Below are positions 1 to 11,002 of a stretch of DNA of 64,000 nt, in pieces. Source of the stretch: Ceratodon purpureus. Taxonomy: Eukaryota; Streptophyta; Bryopsida; Pseudoditrichales; Ditrichaceae. Within the stretch, counting starts at the first letter, position 1. Each line of letters starts with the position of its first letter. Location: assembly GCA_014871385.1 (NCBI GenBank), contig CM026426.1, positions 63,903,877-63,967,876 of the forward strand, written 5' to 3'. Made by a program: the position numbers and the translations under genes. The notes beneath the pieces are model-generated. The model did no database searches. It was not told where the DNA came from and was given only the letters and a program-made list of their open reading frames with translations.

Positions 1-9
1 TGTATGATT

Positions 10-204
10 TGCAAGTCCATGGATCAGGATCTTCCGATATAGTGCCGTTCCGGAAGAACAAATGTATGGACAAGTAATGTAATGAATATGTGTGTTTTGC
101 AAAACCATGGATCAGGAGATTTCCCGTTATAGGTGTCTTCCGGAAGAACAACAGCCATCTCACAATTGCACGAGTGAAATGGTATGGACAAACTAAGTAA
201 TATA
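10..204. repeat. imperfect ~90-bp direct repeat
   Basis: Two neighbouring segments, about 10-83 and 97-204, share the order CCATGGATCAGGA, then TTCCGGAAGAACA, then TATGGACAA. Each holds a decayed form of the GATC-centred palindrome that is common in the next 21 kb. No gene is recognisable between 1 and about 470. Confidence 0.4.
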
Positions 205-469
205 ACATTACAAATATACACATAGACCGATGATGGTGAAATAGTCATTTACATTACAAAAAACAAGTTACATGAATATGAGGTATTGTCATGAAAGTCA
301 TTCGAATGGACGTGCCATATTATTACCCACTAATACTCGTGGTACACAAGAGGCCACTGGATTGTAACCAACTCACTGCATGTACTGTCTATTGTTCTAC
401 TCTACTGGTGTAACCATTGCCTAAGTGATCTCCTACACAATTCCCCATCCATGGGAGTTTTCTGAAGGA

Positions 470-995
470 ACTCAGTAAACGGAGTCATAATGAACCAAAT
501 CCATAATGAATGGAAGTAAGGCTGTGCCGACGTCTGGTATGACGTTTCGCGGATTAGGTAGGTGCATTTTCACCCTTCCAAGGAGTCGGGAAATAGCAGG
601 AATGATTTCCATTCATTACATTCTTCCATTCACAGTCATCTACCATGAGAACTTACCCGGTTTGCAAAACCTGCGAGTTTTTTTATCCATACGAAGTCGT
701 TGCAAGGAACTTCTGGAAAGAATGGATAAGGCTTCTGTCGAACACACTTGTCTTGACCATACACAAAAATTAACTGCGATCTAAGCTCCACTGGAAGCAG
801 ATGCGCTAAGACAAGGTCCAAGCGGGATGGGGGCATACATGACCATATTCCGACATGGAAGTCTTCAAGAAGCTTTCGAAAGAACGGTCGAATTCCAGGA
901 CGGCAAATGACATTCCCTAAGTCCAGCAACGGCGGGCTGAATCCTTTATAATCCTCGAAGCACAGGACGCCATTAACCGAGAGAACTATCGCCTT
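470..995 (-). pseudogene. decayed FCP1/NIF-like phosphatase copy
   Basis: The open stretch 657-995 follows a good acceptor (TGTGCAG, first base 995) and reads as an FCP1/NIF (HAD-type) phosphatase-like domain related to the one at 1505-2157. The catalytic motif, DLNGVL in the neighbour, is SVNGVL here, so the nucleophilic Asp is Ser. At about 655 the frame ends in GTAAGT, which could be a donor. A +1 shift there, however, exposes VDDCEWKN then FPTPWK, matching the VDDSPQKN and HPPTW motifs of the neighbour, so I read it as a frameshifted copy. A further shift near 560 leads to NPRNVIPDVG. Its 5' exons are not found. A non-catalytic pseudophosphatase domain is the alternative to a plain pseudogene. 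Confidence 0.6.
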
Positions 996-1045
996 CTGCA
1001 CAGTTGAAATAAAAACATCAGGACATTTCTACATCTGAGACTAAA

Positions 1046-1115
1046 CATCGAGGGATCTCCCGATGTTTGTAAATGACGAATTCGCTTACATAGTTCATCG
1101 GGGGATATCTCGATG
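1046..1115. repeat. two GATC-centred 20-bp palindromes
   Basis: CATCGAGGGATCTCCCGATG at 1046-1065 and CATCGGGGGATATCTCGATG at 1096-1115. Both belong to the dispersed palindrome family described under the findings and lie just upstream of the decayed FCP1-like copy. Confidence 0.85.
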
Positions 1116-1301
1116 GCGCCTCCCAACGCCATGGCACACAGAGGTGGTCAGACCATGTCTTGAAAGAGTATTACCACAGCAAAGCGATTTTAAAACAAAA
1201 CAAATTCAAAGTTCCAGAACTCCATTGCGTTCAGTAAGACAAATGCAAATTTTCAGGAACTCGGTTAGTTTCATTCTGCTATCAAACATGAGGGAGCTAG
1301 A

Positions 1302-1512
1302 GCTTCATTACATGGTCATGTGAGAGAATGTATGTGTTGACAATGAAGAACTCTGAATAAAATGAGTGTTCCATAATCCAAAGTCATTTGCACTAAACTA
1401 CAATCTTCGCTTCATTACATGGTCATGTGAGAGAATGTATGTATTGACAATAAAGAACTGTGAATAAAATGAGTGTTCCAAAATCCAGAGTCATTTGTAC
1501 TAAGCTACACCG
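1302..1512. repeat. 107-bp tandem duplication at the fusion gene's 3' end
   Basis: The block beginning GCTTCATTACATGGTCATG at 1302 is repeated at 1409 with about ten differences. The second copy runs into the stop codon of the minus-strand FCP1-like exon, so the duplicated DNA is its 3' untranslated or flanking sequence. On the minus strand it holds TTTATT-type AT-rich tracts that could act as 3'-end signals. Confidence 0.75.
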
Positions 1513-2157
1513 CCCTCAATATCTTCAGTGCCAAGTCCGACGACCGGTCCATGGGGAACTGACCAAACGGAAGCGGGGCCCGTTTCACATACTCTGGGAC
1601 AGCTTCCCCTGAGCTGAATAGACCCTCCAGCCACGGTTTCAGTGTCATCGTAAGAAACCTATCACCACCATCCCCGGACCAGGTTGGGGGGTGGACAGCG
1701 TTATGAGGGTCGTTGAGAAGGTTCTTCTGTGGACTATCATCCACTAGTAGGACTTTCTCAACGGACTCCAATACCAGGAACTTAGCTAAGACACGGAGAT
1801 CCTTTAGAAAGAACGGCTTGTCTGGTTTTGACGACTCCACGTATGACGAACGTGTGCATTCGTTCTGGCTAAGAACCTGCACATCTGGCAGCTGTAAGGA
1901 GGTGCCCTGAAGAACAACAGGAAGAGTTTCAGGTATATTCCTAGGCGCGATGCTGGTCCAAAAGGCTACCGTTGCCTGAGTATGAAGCCAGTTCAGGAAT
2001 TCCTGGCATCCAGGTCTGAGCATTATAGGGCGCTTTTTTCCCTTGACAAAAATCCCACGGTGAACGAGAACCCCGTTTAAGTCTAGTACAACCGAATACC
2101 TTCGACCGGGTACCTTTCCGATCACCTTTGCTGGAACGGAGGATGGGAGAGGGGGCC
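1505..2157 (-). CDS. fusion gene exon 7: FCP1/NIF-like phosphatase domain
   Basis: Reads 217 codons to a TAG. FCP1/SCP-type landmarks appear in order: VVLDLNGVLV (catalytic motif; first Asp present, second Asp is Asn, as in some plant relatives), AFWTSIAP (Thr/Ser motif), a Lys in KPFFLKDL, and VLLVDDSPQKN with the acidic pair, followed by AVHPPTW. Such enzymes remove phosphate from Ser/Thr, classically on the RNA polymerase II C-terminal tail, but the substrate here is unknown. The acceptor is CATTTTCCAG after a T-rich tract; the first codon is completed by the last base of exon 6. Confidence 0.75.
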
Positions 2158-5100
2158 CTGGAAAATGCAACCAAAAAAAGTCTCATCAGAATTCAGCATC
2201 GGGAGATCCCTCGATAAAGATGTCCACTATAAACAGGTGTGATCAACATTCAGCATCGGGAGATCCCTCGATATAGATGTCCACTGTGAACAGGTGTGAT
2301 CAACATTCAGCATCGGGAGATCCCTCGATATAGATGTCCACTGAAAAAATGTCATAGTAGATCCAAGCATCGGGAGATCCCTCGATGCACATGTTTACTG
2401 AATTCCTCAAGCATCTACAGGAGACACTACACGTTCTACATATGTCCAATCTGAGGACATTAGAACTATCAGTCCTACAATTAGAGTCCGACTAGATACC
2501 TTTCGCACTGTCGTCCAAATTCGGATCTTCGGCTTCCGATGAAATGCCAACCGTTTTAGACGTCGGAATCTGGTAAAGGTTTTTTTTCAAAGTCATTAGT
2601 AAATGGGATTTTATCATTATAGTCCTTGTAAACGAACTCGTGAGCCTGTCTAACTGCTTCAAGATGCTTAGCCTTGCGAGAGGGTGGGGTGTAATTCCCT
2701 CGCTGGGATATGTGATCCCTTACCTGTTCGTCCAGACTAGCACGAGCTCCTGCTGGAGTGCTTTTTCCCTTAGGCTCTCTCTCAGCACCGGAACCTTTTC
2801 CCTTCCCCTTGACCCCCGTTCCGGTGCTAGGCCCAGACTTACCCTTTCCTCGTGTGGCCGGGGGACCGGATGTTGTTCCCGACGGAAGTTCCGGCGGAAG
2901 GGATCGTTGCAAACGCTTCTCCAGCACAAGTGAGCGACATTCACGATCTGTGTCCTTAGATTTCTCCACCTCGACTACATCTACCTCAGTGGATACCTCC
3001 GTAGGTGCGTTGTCTAGGAGCCCTTCATATAAATCCTCGGTAGACTCCTCCACTTCCGCGTCGTTGTCTTTGACCTCGTCACATGCCTTCACATCGTCGC
3101 ACACCGGGGCTTCCGCGTCGCACGACGTCTTCTCCGGGCTGAACGCGTCTAAATCCTTCAGAGTGTCGTCAACAACATCTTCGTTCATGTCAGGAGCCAC
3201 GGGGGGAGACTGATGAGTCTCCCCGGGAGATGTAATCCGTGGGAGAGGAGGCGGGGGGCTGGATGGGAGAGGAGGCGGGGGGCTGCAAGGGATCACATAA
3301 GGAGTGACGGACAGCGAACTCTGAGGACCGCACTCCTCAGGTACGGGGGGGTGTTGGTTTGGAATTGGTGCACTGCCTTCTGTCATCGGGATATCTCCCG
3401 ATGGTGGGATGCACGGTTCATGCTGACTATCAGCTACTCCTCCCTCCGTCTCCTGCTCTTGAAGAGGAGAAATCCTTCCCGGGTCCACAGCATCCCTATC
3501 CGTCCCCTCCGAATCCCTGTGAACTCCCGCGTCCTCCTCTCCTGCTGGTGCGGATTCATTCATTCGCGGAACCGCAGCGAAGTTCTGGACATTAAAGTCC
3601 AAGTCATCCAGCCCGTCAGCACCCTCTCCCACGTCTTCTGCGCCACCTTCAGGTTCCGTAGTCTGAGTCTGGTGATCCACAGGTAATATCCTCATATCCA
3701 GCAGCAACCGAGCTACGTCCTTCGTGTTTCCCGACACGGTGGCAACATCGCTTCGTGGCGTCAAGGACTCCCCCACGTGAGAATCGTCAACGGTGTGATT
3801 CCTCGACGCAGCTCCACCATAAACGCGCCTGGAGTTCAGCAGTCCCTGGAATATGAGTGCAGGTAACCATTAGCGGTAAGAAAAGCTGCAGTGGAGTAGA
3901 AATTGGGTTCCAGTATATGGTACAGGAATACTACAATGCCTTCGAAGTTGACCCGAGGAGCAGTGCTAAGCAATCAAAAGAGAGGTGCCTTGCTCACAAG
4001 AGTAGGGAATTTAGTCGTGAGGGGGATGTTACATGGAATGAAATAATTGGTCGGGAGAGGAATAGCGTTTTCCAGAAATTTAACTTCCTCATTTTCCATA
4101 ATGGTATGCAATTTATGATGCTTACAGAATGGTACAGTTTCTTACAGAACCCCTACACGAGGGTAGTAATCATGCTAGATTTCGCCACTCGATAAAACAA
4201 CATGGAATCCCAAATTAGGGAAGCCTGCCTAAGGTCAAGAACCTACCGAGGTGCAAGCCGTCTCCTCCTCGTCGGAGTTGGATTCGGAATCACCAGGCGG
4301 CGATTGCTCGCGGGCATCTTCATCAGCAGGCACACCATCTTCATTATCACCCTCTCCACCGCCTGCCTCATCATCACCATCGTCACCAGCATCATCGTTT
4401 ACCAATTCATCTGGGTCAACTGCGTCCTTGTAAAGTATGTCCCATATCTGCTTCGACGTCTTCTTCGCGTGTTCCTCATCATCGTCACAGAAGACAACTT
4501 CGAGGACCATGGCTTTGTTTTCCTGTAGACATGCAGGCGATATGAACATGTATAAAATGCGGACAGCACACTCTAACCAAATGTCACGTTCAATTTCATT
4601 GCGTAAGGGTTCAGAAGTGCCGGGAAATGTGGACAGAAGTGCATGATTTATCGGGGGATCCCTCGATGATTTGAGAACCCCTTAAGCCTAGATTTTTAAG
4701 ACGTTATCCGTCCATCGAGGGATCCCCCGATAAATCTTGTATCCGTGAGGACATATCCGGAAACACTGAGGCTGAGAACAGAGAAGGACTTCTGACTTAG
4801 ATTCTATATACGTGAGTGAACGAGTGCATATATCGCGAGTACTATAAGTGGAGGACATCTGCATAATAAGTCTCAAGAACAACAGTGAATTCGCACAAGT
4901 ATGAACTAAAGTGGAAGCATTCGAGTCAGTGAAAGAGAAATATCTAATATGACTTCAACATTCGAAGGGTGCAGACAGAGTACTTACAAGTCCAAGGAGG
5001 GTGAAGTGAGCCCCGCCGTTGACGTTTACGAGCACCATGTTATCTTTAATGTGCTGCTGAAAGATAGTAGAAAGGGCGGCCACCTTAATCGTTGGTCGAC

Positions 5101-8100
5101 CAGGTCGTCTCCATTGCTGGATGGTTTCCGTAATGTCTTTGGCCAGGTACACTGCGTCGAATGGCCTCTTGCCCGCAAAGAAATCCCCGAAGCATTCCTT
5201 CGGAGACTGCGTTGGCGAATAAGCGAAGCAGAAAATCATGTACACAACATACGAAGAACCCAGCTCCGGTTCGGGAAATCCGTCCTCGCGGGAAGGGACG
5301 TAGTGGACCACATGCCAGTTCCACAACCTCCTCTTCGCTGTCCTCGTGCGCGTATCGATGTGCAGTAGTGTCGCATGGAATCCCGCCGCATCTGTGAAGA
5401 CAACTGCTCCTGAGCGAACAAAGACCTGCGTGCTGTTAAGTTCCTGCCCCAATAGAGGATCGAATATCCGAGACAGGACGTTCTCCTGTAGCACCTGAGC
5501 TTTCACTGGCATGTCAGCGATCGCATCAAACAGGAAGTACATGAGTATGTGTGGTTTTGCCCCTCCTCTCCAACTATACACTTCTTCACTTCGCAAAATA
5601 ACATAAATCTCGGGCCTACTCCGGTCCGTAACCACGCACTTATACTTCTGATTGAACCCCTTCTGGATGTGCGATAAGTGACTTGCTTGCTCTTATACCA
5701 TGTTGTGAGCGTCCCACATCACCTTAACGAAGTCAGGCACGTCCACAGGATCACACGTCTTGTTGAGGTTCCTGTTTCGGTCGTCCAGCCACTTCTTCCC
5801 CGAAGCCGTTGCATACGCCTTATCTAGCCAGCTCTCCAGCTCCGCCCGACCGATGTCTCTCGTATTGGCTAACTCCTCCCAGTCCGCAGCAGAATACATT
5901 ATGTATGTGCTCTTACGGCTTGGAAGCTCGAAACCCATATAGTAGTTCATATAGTAGTTCATACATCTGATCAGTCTTTCCCTATTCCCTGCTGTTTGAA
6001 GGGACGGTAATCTCGCCACTTTATCACCTTTGGTGGCCTTCGATCCCTTCACAGATATTTCTTTCTTCTCCACGAGGTCAGCAAGGTGATGGATATCCTC
6101 TGAGCGCAGGCCGTATAGTGGTTTCAAATCGTTCTGGACAAATGGCTTCCGCTTGAGGTCATAGTTCGTCTGCACATTCCCTTGCGCATCTGGGAGCTTC
6201 CCCTTCATGTACTGTTTCTCAATCTCCACCCACCGGTCAACCGCCGTATCGTCTTCAAGAAACAGTAGCGGTATCTTGCAGTCCCTTAGCTCTGATTCCT
6301 TCACGTGTGTGAAGATCGATGCGAGAGCTTGAGTGAATTGCTGCGTACCACACGTCGGGGGAGGGGTTAGTAGAGCTCTCCGACAAAGGAAGTTGCCATC
6401 GGGGGATCGCCCGATGATGGGAAGTACGAGGAATACTCTAAGGGGCCGCGGACATTTCTACAACTCGGATCATCGGGGGATCTCTCGATGACTTTGATAC
6501 ATATATACAGACATACGACTAAGATCATCGGGGGATCGCCCGATGATTGGAAGTACGAGGAATACTCTAAGGGGCCACATACATTTCTACAACTCGGATC
6601 ATCGGGGGATCTCTCGATGACTTTGATACATATATACAGATATACAACAAAGATCATCGGGGGATCTCTCGATGAGGAGGGGAATACAGACTTACCAGAA
6701 ACTCTATAGGGTGCTGCCGTCCCTGTAAAGCTGGCATCGGGCACTTCAACTCTTTCCACTTGATTCTGGCGTGGAGCACCTGCATCATGAATGTGTGCTC
6801 CTTCTGTGGCCCGGCCATATCCTGGTTCAGGACCCGTGAGAGGAGCATGAGCTTGATGTGCTCAGGCTTGGGTGCCCACACTGGGATGATTGAGAACTTA
6901 GACGCCTTGTCTTTGTCAGCCCCAGCAATTTCCCCACTCTCAACGAGATCTCGGTAACACTGAACCGTATGCTGGCCCCCAATGATGAAGAATGGAGTGG
7001 AGCTGTTGATCTGATTCTTCTCCGGAGGTTTACTGAAAAACTCTACTTTTTTATCCGGTCCATAAGGTCCCTTCTTCAGTGGAAGTACAGTGATTTCTCT
7101 ATCTGTTCCACTGTACCTCGGAGCGATGCGCGCCTGGTTCGTCAAGGCTTTTAGCCTGTCCGGAACAAGTCCTCGGTAGACGATTGAACCTGGAGGGGCC
7201 CTGTGCAGCTTTGAGAAGTGCACAGTTATTGGCGCATCATTCTCATCCTTGAGCCTCTCGTGGCCCCACTTGTACAGTGGTTCAAACGCCTCGCTGTACA
7301 GGTTCTTCATCTCCGTCTGCTTGGTCTTGTCCAGCTTCTCAATATCCGAAGCTGACATTGTCACACACTGCTGTAGAGTGAGCTTGTCATCACCCTTTCC
7401 CTTCTTGCCCTTCCCTGTGTCCGGCACCGCAGTTTCCCCGTCATTGATCAAGAAAGATTTCCGTTTTGTGCCCCGCGTCTTCGTAGGAGTAGTCGCAGTC
7501 GGAGTCTTCGATGGACCAGGAGCAGCAGCTTCAACCTCACTTCGCGCCTCGTCAATTAGGTTCCACTGGTTTTCAATTTGTGCCGGAGTCCACTTCGCCT
7601 TATCCTCCGGCAGGTACATCAAGCCCTTGGCAGTGAGGGATGCACACTGATTCAGGCTGAGCTTGCCGAGGTCGAGGATTAGTCCATAAGTTACAGTCCG
7701 ATCGGACTTCGGCATCTTCTCCTCCACCACCATGATAGCTGTCCCCACATCAAGGCCCTTCAGTTCGAGAACATTCAATCCAATCGGGGAATGGATCCGC
7801 GAATCACAGGTGAGGTGGGGGACAATGACGGCCATGCCTCCTGCCGTATTTTTCCACGACATCGCCCATGCGGTGACGTTCTTATCGCAGCAGTAAACTG
7901 CGCAGGGATTTGATTCTCCGACGTGATTGTAGCCATGGATCCAGTGATCGACAAAGGGGAACAGCTTCACGGGCTTGAAGTCCAATGGTATTCCATTATC
8001 TGTTCATTCCTGCAGAACAGACATACATCACTGTTGGTCAAATCCCTGCTCCAAATTAGTTAACATTTGTAGAAACAATTATCTCACAGTACCATTGAAA

Positions 8101-8876
8101 AAATCAGAGGCACGAAAGGGCACTGAGGTCATCGGGAGATCCCCCGATGTTCTGCCATACCTACAGGATGAGATGGGATACCAACACATCGAGGGATCCC
8201 CCGATGGACCAACGATATGACACCTAATCAAAATAGCGCTGTCCATACAGTTCATTGTCCTCGGTGAGCTTATCTGGTTATAAGTTTATGTTTTATTAAT
8301 ATGGTTTGTACTGAGTGGGTCATCGAGAGATCCCCCGATGTTCTGCCATACCCATAGGATGGGAAGGGGATTCGAAGACATCGAGGGATCCCCCGATGGA
8401 CCAAGGACATGTGCAGAGTGGTCATCGGGAGATCCCCCGATGGCTTGCCGTCCCCACAGACTGGTAAGGGGATAGTGACGCATCAATGGTAATTTCAAGT
8501 GAAAAAGGTCATCGGGAGATCCCCCGATGGCATGCCGTTCCGAGAGAGTGGAAAGGGATACTGACGCATCGAGAGATCCCCCGATGGACCAAAGACATTT
8601 TTATCGCATCAACGGATATCACTGAAGTTTTTTACAGTGTCCGTACAGTTTATTTTGTTGGAAGAGGTTCTCAGTTCCGTACAGTTTATGTTCGAACCTT
8701 AGTGTTTACAGTATATAAGAGGTGGAGCTGATTTTTAAGCCGGACTGGGACGTAGGCATTTCGAGATGTGATAAAGGAAAAATGTCACTAAGCACAGAAT
8801 TTGAGATTAAGAAAAAAACTTACGGGTCCTCCCAGACTCTTGCGGTCCCGGGCCCTCTGGATGAACTCCCTGCCAT
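1505..8876 (-). CDS. ParB-like / FCP1-like fusion gene, seven exons
   Basis: I join exons 8876-8824 (tentative), 7985-6696, 6340-4988, 4522-4247, 3845-2724, 2569-2500 and 2157-1505. Exons 2-5 are linked by phase-0 junctions and exons 6-7 by a phase-1 junction, all with good donors (GTAAGT, GTAAGT, GTAGGT, GTAAGG, GTATCT) and AG acceptors. The product would be about 1,590 residues: an N-terminal half with a ParB/Srx-like fold motif, a novel middle, an acidic Pro-rich linker and a C-terminal FCP1/NIF-type phosphatase domain. One in-frame TAA interrupts exon 3. Palindromic repeats sit in most introns. It could be a host gene or the coding part of an unknown mobile element; neither TIRs nor a second full copy were seen. 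The junction from exon 1 to exon 2 does not fit in phase, so the true 5' end is open. Confidence 0.6.
2197..2387. repeat. 57-bp tandem array carrying palindromes
   Basis: Palindromes start at 2197, 2254 and 2311, exactly 57 bp apart, each followed by a TAGATGTCCACT spacer; a fourth diverged unit starts at 2368. The array lies in the intron (2158-2499) just upstream of the phosphatase exon. Confidence 0.9.
2500..2569 (-). CDS. fusion gene exon 6 (70 nt, linker)
   Basis: A 23-codon-plus-one exon between TTTACCAG and AAAG|GTATCT. It encodes an acidic linker (SSEAEDPNLDDSAK) and supplies one base to the first codon of the phosphatase exon. It overlaps the intronic end of the longer unspliced reading frame, which would otherwise stop at 2556. 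Supported only by splice motifs and phase. Confidence 0.55.
2724..3845 (-). CDS. fusion gene exon 5: acidic, proline-rich linker
   Basis: 374 codons between TATTCCAG and ACAG|GTAAGG. The sequence is rich in Glu, Asp, Ser and Pro, with a doubled PPPPLPSSPPPPLP stretch and a basic Gly/Lys-rich tail (GKGKGSG), so it is probably disordered. No domain is recognised. One 20-bp palindrome (3384-3403) is translated within it as part of PSGDIPM without breaking the frame. Confidence 0.55.
3384..3403. repeat. palindrome inside coding exon
   Basis: CATCGGGATATCTCCCGATG, a perfect 20-bp palindrome lying in the reading frame of exon 5 of the fusion gene. Confidence 0.85.
4247..4522 (-). CDS. fusion gene exon 4: acidic segment
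   Basis: 92 codons between CATGTCTACAG and CCTCG|GTAGGT, both in phase 0. It begins ENKAMVLEVVF and becomes a run of Asp, Glu and Gly. It continues the ORF of the long exon across an intron (4523-4987) that contains a large inverted repeat. No domain recognised. Confidence 0.55.
4645..4736. repeat. 24-bp perfect inverted repeat made of two palindromes
   Basis: 4645-4668 and 4713-4736 are exact reverse complements of 24 bases with a 44-base spacer, and each arm is itself a quasi-palindrome of the GATC family. In an RNA copy of this intron the arms could pair with each other or fold separately. Confidence 0.9.
4988..6340 (-). CDS. fusion gene exon 3, with an in-frame TAA
   Basis: 451 codons between GTACGCAG (preceded by a CTACTAAC branch-like sequence) and GGACTT|GTAAGT. 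The frame is open except for one TAA at 5693-5695 (DAHNMV-stop-EQASHL); sequence on both sides reads as normal protein in the same frame. A 36-nt intron with plausible ends (GTATAAG to CCAG) could remove the stop but would be unusually short, so a nonsense mutation or CAA-to-TAA decay is more likely. The stretch before the stop is basic and charged; after it come YVILRSEE and FFAGKRPFDAVY. No family recognised. Confidence 0.6.
6397..6674. repeat. 129-bp tandem repeat with five palindromes
   Basis: Palindromes at 6397, 6471, 6526, 6600 and 6655. Those at 6397, 6526 and 6655, and those at 6471 and 6600, are exactly 129 bp apart with nearly identical spacers (GGAAGTACGAGGAATACTC and ACTTTGATACATATATACAG). 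The array occupies most of the intron between exons 2 and 3 of the fusion gene. Confidence 0.92.
6696..7985 (-). CDS. fusion gene exon 2: ParB-like domain
   Basis: 430 codons ending at TTTCTG|GTAAGT. About residues 245-430 fit the ParB/Srx N-terminal pattern: ITVHFSKLHRAPPGS, then RGLVPDRLKAL, then TPFFIIGGQHTVQCYRDL (the GGxH/R motif) and LLSRVLNQDM. ParB-type domains bind or cut nucleic acid, or hydrolyse CTP, in bacteria and phages; the role here is unknown. Residues 140-200 are a Lys/Thr-rich hinge. The unspliced frame runs on into a palindrome (HREIPR), which shows where coding must end. The true 5' boundary is uncertain: the upstream in-frame codons include a TGA just after a TTCTGCAG acceptor. 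Confidence 0.6.
8130..8586. repeat. palindrome cluster in paired arrangement
   Basis: Palindromes at 8130, 8187, 8321, 8379, 8423, 8510 and 8567. They come in pairs 57-58 bp apart: the first of a pair is followed by a TGCCGT- or TGCCAT-like sequence and the second by GACCAA. A degenerate eighth site lies near 8480. The cluster fills the region between the tentative first exon and exon 2 of the fusion gene. Confidence 0.9.
8824..8876 (-). CDS. tentative first exon of the fusion gene
   Basis: ATG GCA GGG AGT starts a 17-codon stretch (MAGSSSRGPGTARVWED) ending at a consensus donor CC|GTAAGT. It lies on the right strand 840 bp upstream of exon 2, but its phase does not match either visible acceptor there, so another small exon may be missing. 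Confidence 0.35.
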
Positions 8877-9590
8877 AGCTGCCTGCAAACTCTGCACGGC
8901 GATGGCACGATGCACGGGAAATTGCAAACAAAAAATGAGAATGAGAAATAAAAGAACAGTTTAGAGGAGCAAACACTGTGACGAATTTTAAGTTCACCTC
9001 CCTCTACTCGTTCCGACAATGCAAGTAACCATACCAACGCATACGATAATAACAATTATGCAAGAGATTGGCAAGTGCAAACACAAAAGAGGAGACACAA
9101 ACCCAATTGACCAAGGAATGTGCGCAAGAAATACCTGCGAGTACAGTCGCAGGTGGAAAACCCCCGATCCGCTGCTTCGTCTTCCTTCTCAAATCCCGCT
9201 CCGACGATCCGAGTTCCTTGTCCGCCCCCCGATTCCGAAAGCTCCGCCTCGATCGACAGAGAATGCCACTCCCAAACACCTCTCAAATGCCGAAAAAAAC
9301 ACCTCTCACTCGCCTCTCAAACACTTCTCAATCGCCCTAAATCGAGAGGAAAAGAATTACTCGCCCTAAACAATAGAACCAACTCTCAATCGCCCTAATC
9401 CTCCCTCGCAAATCGACACACGGAAGCGAATTTCCACGACGACCTAAGCCCCTCGACAGAGAATGTTGTGGAAAGCGAAGGGAACAGACGCGGGAGAGGA
9501 GCGACCTACAGGAAGGTGGCGCCAAAGCGAGGTAGAGCGGAAAAGCACTCGAGCGACGCCGTCTTTGCACTGTACAGTGGAGAACTTAGT
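8877..9590. other. upstream region of the fusion gene, no ORF supported
   Basis: GC-moderate DNA with many short overlapping ORFs on both strands and none with a domain or splice support. By position it would be promoter and leader for the minus-strand gene; I see no clear TATA box. Confidence 0.3.
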
Positions 9591-10990
9591 ACCATATTAA
9601 AAAAGAAAATGGGTTAGCACGTTCTTGGAGGAGAACGACGTACATTAAAGTGCACCAATCTCTGGCTCATGAGTGCATGCAGTCAATTGAAGTGACCCCT
9701 TGATATTAATTGGAAATTAATGAACGATGGGAAATGAACAAAGAAAATAGAAAATTAAATTGGATATTCAGAATAACGACAAAAAAAAAAATATAAAATA
9801 GAATGAAGTGAATAAAAGAGTTTAATGGGATAACTTTTAAAAGTAATTGAGAATTAAAAATTAAAAAAAATTAAAAAAACTAAAAATAAAAAATAAGAAA
9901 TCAAATATAAAAGAGAACCGAATGAAATATAAACGAGAAGGAATTACATTCAATAAGAATTAAAAGAAAACTCATAATAGGAAATAATGATATCATGGGC
10001 ATAAAAGAAAACGCACATTGAAAAATAAAAGATAAATAAATGATAGATAAAAGAGAAGCGAATGCAAATGGTGGAATAGAGAATGCCATGTTAAAAGAGA
10101 CGGCAATTAACTTAAAAAGAAAAATGAAATTAAAAACAACTAATATGGAGTACGCCTTTCGAGATTTCATGAATTAGGTAGATCCTCAAGAGATTTATGT
10201 CACATACTAGAAGATGCAATAATAGATACTCCCAGATAAATAAACCTGGAGCTCGAAGAACCTATATGGAGTTTTCCTTATAGGTTGCCCTACCGTCATC
10301 CACATGGTACCGCGCATGGATTATAACTCTAACATTCTCAAAAAACCACCATTAACTTTTTTTATATATATAATTTTCATTTGAATACCTTAAATAGTGG
10401 CAACCACTACTGATTTATTGCAAGATATAAATCATCCTCACGTTTTCATACTTGATAAATGAGACTCATAGTAGTCTATCCATATTTGATGATTATTAAA
10501 TCATTATTTTTAAAAAGAAAATGGTGCAAGTCATTTTTCTTTGAAATTACTTTCACGCGAACTGTTAAGTCATTCATTTTACCCTTATATTATCTTCTTA
10601 AAATTTCCCGTCATAAATAAGAGTACCATGTTATCAGAAAATGACCCGTTAAAAATTAAAATCAATGATAACAAAGGTTAGGTGATATAAAGATACCTTA
10701 ATTACAATATAGCATTTTTATACAACGTTACTTCGACGCTTTTTAAAGAAAATACTTACATGTGTGACTTAATTACATAAACCATTCACATCATAATTGA
10801 GATTGAATTCAATTTTTACTTTGTGATGCACCGTATTTAAAATACCCACACACTAAATCCCTAGAAAATTACTTGAAAGAGTCACGATTAAAAATTCACG
10901 TTTTGAAGAGTCAAGTTTTGAAGAGTCACTCATTTTCAGAAACGTGAAAGGTCACAGGAATGAATATAAAAAAGTAATGAATATAAAAAA
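9591..10990. other. AT-rich intergenic DNA with strand bias
   Basis: From about 9700 to 10150 the plus strand is mostly A with some G and few C, as in AAATTAAAAAAAATTAAAAA. After 10300 it is ordinary AT-rich sequence with many stops in every frame. Nothing coding is seen. Confidence 0.5.
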
Positions 10991-11002
10991 AAAAAAAAAA
11001 AA

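Noticed and set aside
5660-5695. 36-nt intron removing the TAA in the long exon of the fusion gene
   Set aside because: Ends look acceptable and phases match, but the length is well below that of usual plant introns.
6367-6759. Minus-strand ORF with repeated SGDPPM/DDPSC phrases
   Set aside because: It is the translated 129-bp palindrome repeat inside an intron of the fusion gene.
9901-10170. Minus-strand hydrophobic ORF (possible membrane protein)
   Set aside because: Composition is that of A-rich DNA read as Phe/Ile/Leu/Ser; no start context, motif or splice support.
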